Shown: positions 1 to 5,920 of the stretch, piece after piece
Position numbering within the stretch: position 1 is the stretch's first letter
Layout: every line of letters starts with the position of its first letter
NCBI GenBank assembly: GCA_938036845.1
Contig: CALHWA010000049.1
Span: forward strand, 1-13,139
DNA length: 13,139 nucleotides
Reading direction: 5' to 3'
Origin: an uncultured Candidatus Saccharibacteria bacterium
GTDB lineage: Bacteria; Patescibacteriota; Saccharimonadia; Saccharimonadales; Saccharimonadaceae
Position numbers and translations under genes: made by a program
The notes under the pieces: model-generated
Database searches by the model: none
The model's input: only the letters and a program-made list of their open reading frames with translations
Told to the model about the DNA's origin: nothing

Positions 1-166
1 ATGAGCGCTCTTGCGACAATCGAGCGATTTCTGTCGGAACATTAGTTGATCGTGTACCATAGTACTTATTTGATGATTTATCATGTATCACAGCATTTTT
101 GCTGGTGATGGCCACCTCATAATAGTCGTCATTGTATACACGGTAGTGCTCCTCAAGGTCACTCAT
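1..166 (-). CDS. Unrecognised protein, N-terminal part, runs off the window
   Basis: Reading the minus strand from an ATG at 166-164 gives 55 codons without a stop, continuing past the left edge. The start overlaps the end of the preceding radical SAM-like gene by 8 bases (ATGAGTGA, whose TGA is that gene's stop), which suggests translational coupling in one operon. A GGAAAG a few bases upstream could serve as ribosome binding site. The visible part begins MSDLEEHYRVYNDDYYEVAI and is polar and tyrosine-rich, with no signal peptide, membrane segment or motif that I recognise. The overlap with a radical SAM/SPASM-like gene hints at a shared pathway, but no function can be assigned from 55 residues. 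Confidence 0.5.
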   Translation of the reverse strand, partial: MSDLEEHYRVYNDDYYEVAITSKNAVIHDKSSNKYYGTRSTNVPTEIARLSQERS

Positions 167-920
167 GAACTTTCCGAGCTTCTTCCAGAATCTTAGGGCG
201 AAGCTTATTTAAAGCGTCCTTGTCTTTCATGATGGCGACACACACGTCACAAACCGAGACTGCTTCAGTCATCTGTGCAGCAGGGGCGAGCGGGCTAGCC
301 TCGCGGACTCTATCTAAAAGCCACTTTATTCCCCTCGATCTAATAACTGCAAGTAACGCGTTTCTTTCTCCTCTCTTTATGAATTCTTCATGAGTAAGCG
401 CCCCCGCATCTCCAAGGGTCATATCTGTGTCGAATATAGGTGGAGAGCAACACGGATAAACCTTGCCATCATGATGGTATATCAATTCAAATCCAGGGCA
501 TCTCAGCTTTAATTTGTCCAACGGTTTCACTATGAGATCTTCGTTGGGGATCGAGAGCCCAGCTCCGCATTGCTGTACAGGGAATCGAGTTACCTTCACG
601 CATAGAGCGGAATCTCCAAGCTCCTTCAGAAGATCTAAAGAGTCATGGCTTCTGCTGACGCACATGTTGAGTATTGTTGGAATTCTGCTATTTGATGCAG
701 CGTCCAGCGCATTACGTATGCGTTCTGGTTTAACATATGGTGCGTGAAAGTTGTCATAACTTATGGTTAGATGAGATAATCCCGCAGATTCAAGGTCGCC
801 TATCATTCTGGCCGCACGTTCTGGTGTTATTGCCCAGAAGCCATTAGTCGTAAGATTAGTCTTCATTCCAGCAGCCGATACGCGCTTTATCAAGCTAAGT
901 ACTCGTTTGGCTTGTAGCAA
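159..920 (-). CDS. Radical SAM/SPASM-like protein, 5'-truncated, lacking the CxxxCxxC motif
   Basis: This is 253 aa from a TTG start at 920; the frame is closed by a stop at 948-950, so little can be added. The visible part resembles the later strands of a radical SAM barrel (TNLTTNG around residues 21-27, LTISYD 51-56), followed by a cysteine-rich SPASM-like tail: CPGF at 141, DGKVYPCC 151-158 and CDVC 224-227, as expected for auxiliary Fe-S cluster ligands. The N-terminal CxxxCxxC that binds the SAM cluster and the following GGE strand are absent; homology seems to begin just after where the GGE motif should be. Radical SAM enzymes need that cluster, so this is probably a decayed gene, or a protein with another role. 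An AAGG 4 bases before the TTG could still allow translation. It follows an overlapping peptide ORF and overlaps the next gene. Family call fairly sure; activity doubtful. Confidence 0.6.
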   Translation of the reverse strand: MLQAKRVLSLIKRVSAAGMKTNLTTNGFWAITPERAARMIGDLESAGLSHLTISYDNFHAPYVKPERIRNALDAASNSRIPTILNMCVSRSHDSLDLLKELGDSALCVKVTRFPVQQCGAGLSIPNEDLIVKPLDKLKLRCPGFELIYHHDGKVYPCCSPPIFDTDMTLGDAGALTHEEFIKRGERNALLAVIRSRGIKWLLDRVREASPLAPAAQMTEAVSVCDVCVAIMKDKDALNKLRPKILEEARKVHE

Positions 921-1086
921 TCGGCCTTTTCTTCGTTTTCGGAATAGTTACCGGCGCACTCCTAAGTTCGCCTATCCCTATTTTCGCGATAGCCCTCAGA
1001 AACCAAGTGTCATCCTGCTGTTGAACTTCACTCTGCGTTAACATCATTTCATCTGCTTTGTTTTCGAGGGTGCTTTTTTCGCTCAT
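895..1086 (-). CDS. Small hypothetical peptide (63 aa) upstream of the radical SAM-like gene
   Basis: An ORF on the minus strand starts at ATG 1086-1084 and ends inside the radical SAM-like frame, overlapping it by 26 bases. Further in-frame starts (ATG 1098, TTG 1116) exist, but a TATAAT at 1102-1097 would put the transcript start near 1090, which favours ATG 1086. The peptide has an acidic, glutamine-rich first half (MSEKSTLENKADEMM, SEVQQQDDTW) and a basic, Ser/Thr-rich tail (PKTKKRPIATSQTST). It contains no cysteine from this start and no recognisable domain. A short peptide beside a radical SAM/SPASM gene can be a RiPP precursor, but nothing in this sequence shows a leader or core motif. 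It may equally be the scar of the deletion that removed the radical SAM N-terminus. Low certainty. Confidence 0.35.
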   Translation of the reverse strand: MSEKSTLENKADEMMLTQSEVQQQDDTWFLRAIAKIGIGELRSAPVTIPKTKKRPIATSQTST

Positions 1087-1096
1087 AATGGTTGCC

Positions 1097-1102
1097 ATTA
1101 TA
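1097..1102 (-). promoter_or_regulatory. -10 box for the peptide ORF / radical SAM-like operon
   Basis: A perfect TATAAT on the minus strand lies 10 bases before ATG 1086. No good -35 is seen 16-18 bases upstream. The predicted transcript would have a leader of only about 4 bases. Confidence 0.4.
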
Positions 1103-1174
1103 AAACAGTCAACCAATCTATGTAATATTCATGCAAGTATTTTGCATTATAGTGAGTGATGACTAGAGCAAAGC

Positions 1175-1222
1175 AAATAAAAAAGCCTTACGTCCGAAAC
1201 ATCCATAGCGTGAGAGTAAGAC
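1175..1222 (-). terminator. Probable terminator of the tRNA-Pro pair
   Basis: On the minus strand, GTCTTAC (1222-1216) pairs with GTAAGGC (1191-1185) with one G-U pair, closing a 24-base loop, followed by TTTTTTATTT. It begins 13 bases after the CCA end of tRNA-Pro(UGG). The long loop makes it weaker than a textbook terminator. Confidence 0.45.
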
Positions 1223-1234
1223 TTAAAGCAAAAA

Positions 1235-1310
1235 TGGTCGGGGTGACTGGACTCAAACCAGCGACCTCGCGGTCCCAAACCGCGCGCGCTATCAACTGCG
1301 CCACACCCCG
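1235..1310 (-). tRNA. tRNA-Pro (anticodon UGG)
   Basis: A 76-base cloverleaf on the minus strand, with encoded 3' CCA (1237-1235). The acceptor stem is CGGGGTG/CACCCCG with discriminator A, the D stem GCGC/GCGC, the anticodon stem CGCGG/CCGCG with loop TTTGGGA (anticodon UGG at 1277-1275), and the T stem GCTGG/CCAGT. The C1-G72 pair and A73 fit bacterial proline tRNAs. The T loop is TTTGAGT rather than TTCRANN, so base 56 is U (1255). The D loop is AGTTGATA, so base 19 is A (1292). The two changes together replace the usual G19-C56 pair by A19-U56. It is the second gene of a tandem pair, 47 bases after tRNA-Pro(CGG). Confidence 0.95.
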
Positions 1311-1357
1311 ATACGTTTTATATCACACGGGCGACCATTCTTTGCCGGAGCAAAGTA

Positions 1358-1434
1358 TGGTCGGGGTGACTGGATTTGAACCAGCGACCTCACCGTCCCG
1401 AACGGTGCGCGCTACCAAGCTGCGCCACACCCCG
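1358..1434 (-). tRNA. tRNA-Pro (anticodon CGG)
   Basis: A 77-base cloverleaf on the minus strand with encoded CCA (1360-1358). The acceptor stem CGGGGTG/CACCCCG is identical to that of its neighbour; the D arm has a normal G18G19 (AGCTTGGTA loop); the anticodon stem CACCG/CGGTG closes the loop TTCGGGA with anticodon CGG at 1400-1398; and the T loop TTCAAAT is standard. It decodes CCG. It is first in a two-tRNA transcript and has a good promoter upstream. The two tRNAs are clear paralogues. Confidence 0.96.
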
Positions 1435-1451
1435 CGATACAAGACTTTGCC

Positions 1452-1481
1452 ATCATACCACACAATATGGCGGCTTGTCTA
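1452..1481 (-). promoter_or_regulatory. Promoter of the tRNA-Pro pair
   Basis: On the minus strand a TAGACA (1481-1476; five of six bases of TTGACA) is followed after 18 bases by TATGAT (1457-1452), preceded by TGG as an extended -10. Transcription would start near 1445, about 10 bases before the first tRNA. Confidence 0.6.
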
Positions 1482-1619
1482 CTGTCTTGCTATCAAGACC
1501 AATATACTCACCCCACAAGCACAAGGTCGCCCTGCGATATTTATCTAAGAAACTATAGTAAACAATCACCAACCAGCATATAGCTGACACACCACGGAAA
1601 CATAGACTGCTGATACTAA

Positions 1620-2270
1620 TTACGCTTTGGGTGGTACAATATCTGCTTTAAGCACATCACACGCAGTAGGATATACTGTATCGGACTCAAACGTGTAGAC
1701 AAGCAATTGACCAAAGGGCATCTCTACTGTACCCATATCTTCCTCCGGGATTCGGTCAAGGTACTTCATAAGCGCACGAATTGTGTTGCCATGCGCCACA
1801 ATCAGTACGGTCTCACCTGCCTGGAGCCGTGGCAATATCTCTGCTTCAAAATACGGGATCGTGCGCTCATACACATCTTTGAGCGTCTCACCACCAGGTA
1901 CGGGATAATCCCAGCCGCGCCGGATACCATTAAAGGCCTTCTCGCCAATCTCTTCTTTGACCTCCCACTTGTTCTTGCCCGTTAGGTTACCGTAGTCACG
2001 CTCGTTGAGCTCAGAGGCATGCACCACCGCAGCATCACTTGAGCGGATTGGGTTATCTGCACCTTCCATCAACGCATCAAGCGTCTCATGCGTCCGTTTG
2101 AGTGCCGAAGTATATACTGCATCGATGGTGCGACCACGCAAGAACTCGCCAAGCTGGCGTGTGTCACTCTTGCCCTTCTCGGTGAGGCTTACATCTGTCC
2201 AGCCTGTCCATTTACCTTGTAGATTCCATTCGCTTTCGCCGTGCCGGCTGATGATAAGTGTTCCTGTCAT
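1620..2270 (-). CDS. gpmA: 2,3-bisphosphoglycerate-dependent phosphoglycerate mutase
   Basis: A 216-aa cytoplasmic glycolytic enzyme that interconverts 3- and 2-phosphoglycerate through a phosphohistidine. The histidine-phosphatase signature RHGES (9-13, H10 nucleophile) is followed by the dPGM-type NLQGKWTGWTDVSLT, TSALKRT with R59, LNERDYGNLTGKNK with acid/base E90, the PVPGGETL segment near 123-130, and VAHGNTIRAL with H160. Length and motifs fit the dPGM family rather than general phosphatases. ATG 2270 is chosen because homology begins there (MTGTLIISRHGES). An in-frame extension to 2354 has no family match and would place the promoter inside the gene. A TATAAT ends 6 bases before this ATG, so the mRNA is probably leaderless. 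The stretch beyond the stop holds no clear terminator. The enzyme of the next glycolytic step, enolase, is encoded nearby on the other strand. Confidence 0.95.
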   Translation of the reverse strand: MTGTLIISRHGESEWNLQGKWTGWTDVSLTEKGKSDTRQLGEFLRGRTIDAVYTSALKRTHETLDALMEGADNPIRSSDAAVVHASELNERDYGNLTGKNKWEVKEEIGEKAFNGIRRGWDYPVPGGETLKDVYERTIPYFEAEILPRLQAGETVLIVAHGNTIRALMKYLDRIPEEDMGTVEMPFGQLLVYTFESDTVYPTACDVLKADIVPPKA

Positions 2271-2276
2271 GTCTCC

Positions 2277-2282
2277 ATTATA
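2277..2282 (-). promoter_or_regulatory. -10 box of gpmA, leaderless type
   Basis: TATAAT on the minus strand lies 6 bases from the gpmA ATG, so the predicted start of transcription falls on the A of the ATG itself. No TTGACA-like -35 is visible. The preceding bases make GTGCCGTATAAT, a 12-mer identical to the sortase promoter at 4662-4673. Confidence 0.5.
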
Positions 2283-2359
2283 CGGCACTATTGGCGCGAG
2301 TGCTATACACCTACCTACTAAGAGTAGTAACACAAGAACTGTGTAATCGCTCAAGATTC

Positions 2360-2381
2360 AAAAAGCCCCCGGAAGGGGGCT
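2360..2381 (-). terminator. Rho-independent terminator of the secreted-protein gene
   Basis: On the minus strand AGCCCCC, loop TTCC and GGGGGCT form a perfect 7-bp GC-rich stem, followed directly by TTTT. It sits about 60 bases after the stop of the secreted-protein gene and before the gpmA promoter, and so insulates the two. Confidence 0.85.
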
Positions 2382-2443
2382 GCGACAACGGGGTTTTCAT
2401 TTTCGTTTTTTGGGTATATCGGGTACTTACAGTGAGTAGTTAT

Positions 2444-2824
2444 TTAGCGAACGAAATCGCCTTGGTATACTGATCCGTCAGTACGAGACAACAGCCAGTA
2501 GCGATATGCTGCTCCCTCTGGTGCTGCCTCAAGGCTGACACAGCCGGTCTCGCCTGCGCCAAGGATTTGGCCATAGCTCGGGCCGTTGCCTTGGGTTGGC
2601 GCCACTGTAAAGGCTGTCGTGCCAGGTGTGCCATCGGGGTAGTTTGCATCAGAAACGCAAAACAGTTTCGTCCCATCGTAGTATTGGACAACGGACGTAC
2701 CGTTGTCATTGGCTGTCGGCCCGAAACTCTCTGCCGACGCTGGTGCTGTATTAAACAGCAAAGATCCCGCCGCCATTGAGCCAACTGCCAATACGCTAAG
2801 GATACCTACCTTTTTGAATGTCAT
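2444..2824 (-). CDS. Small secreted protein of unknown function
   Basis: A 126-aa protein with a typical Sec signal peptide: basic start MTFKK, hydrophobic core GILSVLAVGSMAAGSLLF, and cleavage site APASA before E32. The mature part is about 95 residues, rich in Gly, Ser, Thr and Tyr, with two cysteines (C56, C95) that could form one disulfide once exported. No LPxTG motif or second membrane helix is present, so it is probably released or loosely held outside. ATG 2824 is chosen over an upstream start at 2893 because the signal peptide begins there and a strong AAGGAGG lies 9 bases before it (2840-2834). It has its own promoter, an 80-base leader with two hairpins, and its own terminator, so it is a single-gene unit. 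I do not recognise the family; small exported proteins of this kind occur widely in Saccharibacteria and Actinobacteria. Confidence 0.8.
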   Translation of the reverse strand: MTFKKVGILSVLAVGSMAAGSLLFNTAPASAESFGPTANDNGTSVVQYYDGTKLFCVSDANYPDGTPGTTAFTVAPTQGNGPSYGQILGAGETGCVSLEAAPEGAAYRYWLLSRTDGSVYQGDFVR

Positions 2825-2841
2825 GGGAATAGCCCTCCTTA

Positions 2842-2883
2842 CTGTGTAGGTGCGAAACGAAGAACACAGGGTTGCTGCAACCC
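2842..2883 (-). promoter_or_regulatory. Structured 5' leader of the secreted-protein mRNA
   Basis: Two back-to-back inverted repeats lie between the promoter and the ribosome binding site on the minus strand. The first is GGGTTGC-A-GCAACCC (2883-2869), and the second CTGTGT (2869-2864) pairing with ACACAG (2847-2842) around a 16-base loop. The second hairpin ends one base before TAAGGAGG, so it could affect ribosome access or mRNA stability. No known riboswitch is recognised. Confidence 0.35.
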
Positions 2884-2907
2884 TCCGCTTCATTAACCGT
2901 TGCCGTA

Positions 2908-2940
2908 ATTATATTGTACCATGTGTGCTAGCAAATACAA
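2908..2940 (-). promoter_or_regulatory. Promoter of the secreted-protein gene
   Basis: On the minus strand TTGTAT (2940-2935), 16 bases, then TGG-TACAAT (TACAAT at 2918-2913), with a second overlapping TATAAT at 2913-2908. Transcription would start near 2906-2901, giving a leader of roughly 80 bases. Confidence 0.5.
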
Positions 2941-2983
2941 TGCTTGAATCTACAAAATGACCTTTTGTCAATATCCTTGTCTG

Positions 2984-3012
2984 GCATGAAAATTTTCGCA
3001 GTTGGTTCATGC
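2984..3012. repeat. Inverted repeat upstream of enolase
   Basis: GCATGAA (2984-2990) and TTCATGC (3006-3012) are perfect 7-base inverted arms with a 15-base spacer. They lie in the divergent region between the secreted-protein promoter and the enolase promoter, upstream of the expected enolase -35. It could be an operator or chance. Confidence 0.25.
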
Positions 3013-3036
3013 TATTTTAACGGTAATAGCGACTAA

Positions 3037-4344
<1,308 letters not shown>

Positions 4345-4373
4345 TAGCCTACCTCGCCACACGGCACTACTAT

Positions 4374-4407
4374 GCCACCCACTCTTACTTTGAGTGGGTG
4401 GCTTTTT
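4374..4407 (+). terminator. Rho-independent terminator of enolase
   Basis: GCCACCCACTC (4374-4384), a 7-base loop and GAGTGGGTGGC (4392-4402) form a perfect 11-bp stem followed by TTTTT, beginning 30 bases after the enolase stop. Confidence 0.93.
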
Positions 4408-4417
4408 AGACCACGCC

Positions 4418-4445
4418 TCCACACTAACCCTTTCAATGTTGACTT
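4418..4445. repeat. Copy A of a two-copy intergenic motif
   Basis: TCCACACTAACCCTTT followed by TGTTGACTT matches 5605-5634 at nearly every base apart from a short gap in the middle. In both copies a run of six T followed by G lies about 20 bases further on (4462-4468 here). Strand and function are unknown. Confidence 0.4.
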
Positions 4446-4520
4446 CTCTGCTTGCAAGTTATTTTTTGATATCGCTATAAGGGATACCATTATTTAACTA
4501 TCAACACCAGAGTTAGATTA

Positions 4521-4685
4521 GTGATTGATCTATACACTCTATTGAATAAAACTGTAGATGAAATGCAAGAGTTTTCTATCGACTCTACTCTAGAGCAAAG
4601 TTACCTAATAGAGCTCGTCTATCAATACTATGATGGTCATGCTATTGGCGTGCTGCTGCTCGTGCCGTATAATAGACAGAGATGA
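4521..4685 (+). CDS. Possible small protein (54 aa) upstream of the sortase
   Basis: A reading frame is open from 4470 to a TGA at 4683-4685. GTG 4521 is the first plausible start, ATG 4563 the next. The product from GTG begins MIDLYTLLNKTVDEMQEF and ends with a hydrophobic stretch AIGVLLLVPYNRQR; it looks like ordinary protein but has no motif I know. The stop lies 9 bases before the sortase ATG, so the two could be coupled, and the sortase promoter would lie inside this ORF's end. No convincing ribosome binding site precedes the GTG, and the DNA is much more AT-rich than the neighbouring genes. It may be a real small gene, the remnant of an imported one, or chance. Confidence 0.25.
   Translation: MIDLYTLLNKTVDEMQEFSIDSTLEQSYLIELVYQYYDGHAIGVLLLVPYNRQR
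4645..4673 (+). promoter_or_regulatory. Promoter of the sortase gene
   Basis: TTGGCG (4645-4650), 17 bases, TATAAT (4668-4673). Transcription should start near 4680, leaving a short leader that carries the ribosome binding site GAGGAG before ATG 4695. Confidence 0.6.
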
Positions 4686-4694
4686 GGAGTTATT

Positions 4695-5333
4695 ATGCTA
4701 GCAATGAATAAAGCAAAGCGGCAGCCATCTGCGCCGCGTCGTTCGCGCATGCGTTTGCCACGTATTTCGATACCAAACTGGATATTCGGCACTGTCGCAG
4801 TCCTCTTTTTGTTAGTGGGAGGGTATCTACTCCTGCTCACTACTTCACCGATCATTGCACCGCACTTCACCAAGCCAATCACTGTAGCGACACTCGCCAA
4901 GCCTGAAGCTAAAGACAATCGCATTATCATTCCCAAGATCGGCGTTAACATTCCGTACGGCACCAATGGAAAACTCGCCCTCGACCGTGGTGCGTGGTGG
5001 CGCTACCCAGACCACGGCAACCCTGAGAAGGGTGGTAACTTCGTCGTGGCAGCCCACCGCTTTAGTATTCAGCCAACGCCTGGCGGCACAGTAGAAAAAT
5101 CACCATTCTTTCATATCGACAAGCTCGCCCTGGGCGACCAAATCCTCGCTGACTACCAAGGCAAACGCTACAACTACAAAATTACCAAGAAATTTGATGT
5201 TAAGCCCACCAGTGTTGAGATCGAAGCCCCAACAGAAGACGCCCGCCTGACGCTCTATAGCTGCGACTTAGGTGGTGCCAAAACTGGCCGAGTCGTCATC
5301 GTTGCCGAGAAGCAGGGTGAGGCGGCATCGTAG
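4695..5333 (+). CDS. Membrane-anchored sortase (cysteine transpeptidase)
   Basis: A 212-aa protein with a very basic N-terminus, one membrane helix at about 30-50, and an extracytoplasmic sortase domain from about residue 75. The active-site triad is visible: H121 in VVAAHRFS, C190 in LTLYSC, and R199 nine residues later in KTGRVVIVAE. The N-terminal anchor with the TLxxC motif resembles class D/E-type housekeeping sortases, but the class is not certain. Sortases cleave LPxTG-like signals and attach proteins to the cell envelope or polymerise pili. No protein with such a signal is encoded in the window. ATG 4695 has a good GAGGAG at a distance of 6; ATG 4704 is an alternative. The gene stands alone between its own promoter and a long gene-free stretch. 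Confidence 0.9.
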   Translation: MLAMNKAKRQPSAPRRSRMRLPRISIPNWIFGTVAVLFLLVGGYLLLLTTSPIIAPHFTKPITVATLAKPEAKDNRIIIPKIGVNIPYGTNGKLALDRGAWWRYPDHGNPEKGGNFVVAAHRFSIQPTPGGTVEKSPFFHIDKLALGDQILADYQGKRYNYKITKKFDVKPTSVEIEAPTEDARLTLYSCDLGGAKTGRVVIVAEKQGEAAS

Positions 5334-5604
5334 CATCGGTGTTTTGCACGCTACAAGATCATTCTTAAATAAAGCAAATTCCTATATCGCTCACACGATA
5401 ACCTCCCCTATTAATGATCTTATTCGGGCGGCAACTCTTTTTGCCTTTGCAGTCATCTTGGTCTTATGTGCTATCCTATATTTTTGCGGACTCCAAAAGT
5501 CGTTTCTCCTCTCTTCTTCCTTCTTGGCCGCTTGTCACAGAATAAAAGCTTCTCATTATATCCTAACTCTAATCCTATCTCAACTATAGAATGGGGGCGT
5601 CTCG

Positions 5605-5634
5605 TCCACACCAACCCTTTTGTAGTGTTGAGTT
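5605..5634. repeat. Copy B of a two-copy intergenic motif
   Basis: TCCACACCAACCCTTT followed by TGTTGAGTT, matching 4418-4445, again followed about 20 bases later by TTTTTTG (5653-5660 region). A weak ATAG/CTAT hairpin lies between the motif and the T run in this copy only. Confidence 0.4.
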
Positions 5635-5861
5635 TATAGACCTAAGGCTATCACTTTTTTGCATCTATTCATACTCCTGCCTTCATGCAAGAAGCGTATA
5701 AGCACCTACTAAGCTGATGGTCAAGCCTGGAGCTGAAGGATGATTAACTCTCAGGCGATTTGAAAGACGTATACCCCCTCATTAGCCACACAACGTCACG
5801 AAATGGGGATATACTTGAGCTCATGTGCGCATTCACGCTTCGAACTACAAACCCACACGGC

Positions 5862-5893
5862 AAAAAACCGGCCAATTTACTTGACCGGGTTTT
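5862..5893 (-). terminator. Rho-independent terminator of RNase Y
   Basis: On the minus strand AAAACC, a bulged C, GGTCAA, a short loop, then TTGGCCGGTTTTTT form a long stem with one G-U pair and a terminal T run. It starts 28 bases after the rny stop. Confidence 0.8.
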
Positions 5894-5920
5894 GTCTGTA
5901 ATGAGTTGAGTCGTTAGACT

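Larger units (their letters stand above)
5334..5920. other. Gene-free stretch of 587 bases
   Basis: No ORF with a convincing start is seen on either strand. A plus-strand frame ending at 5589 carries a hydrophobic stretch (LFAFAVILVLCAILYF) but begins inside the sortase gene from a GTG, with only a poor internal TTG at 5344 and no ribosome binding site. The stretch contains the second copy of the intergenic motif (5605-5634) and, at its right end, the RNase Y terminator. It is AT-rich compared with the flanking genes and could hide a small RNA or a decayed gene. Confidence 0.5.

Noticed and set aside
1156..1548. Plus-strand ORFs with the repeated MVGVTGxxPATS pattern
   Set aside because: They are read across the two tRNA genes on the opposite strand; this is a well-known false translation of tRNA sequence.
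2271..2354. N-terminal extension of phosphoglycerate mutase with a hydrophobic stretch
   Set aside because: Family homology begins at ATG 2270, and the extension contains the promoter; it is not a signal peptide.
2440..2784. 114-aa minus-strand ORF overlapping the secreted-protein gene
   Set aside because: It is out of frame with a gene that has a signal peptide, ribosome binding site, promoter and terminator.
5272..5589. 105-aa plus-strand ORF with a hydrophobic segment
   Set aside because: It starts inside the sortase gene in another frame, has no ribosome binding site, and its only later start (TTG 5344) is poor; noted only in the gene-free stretch.
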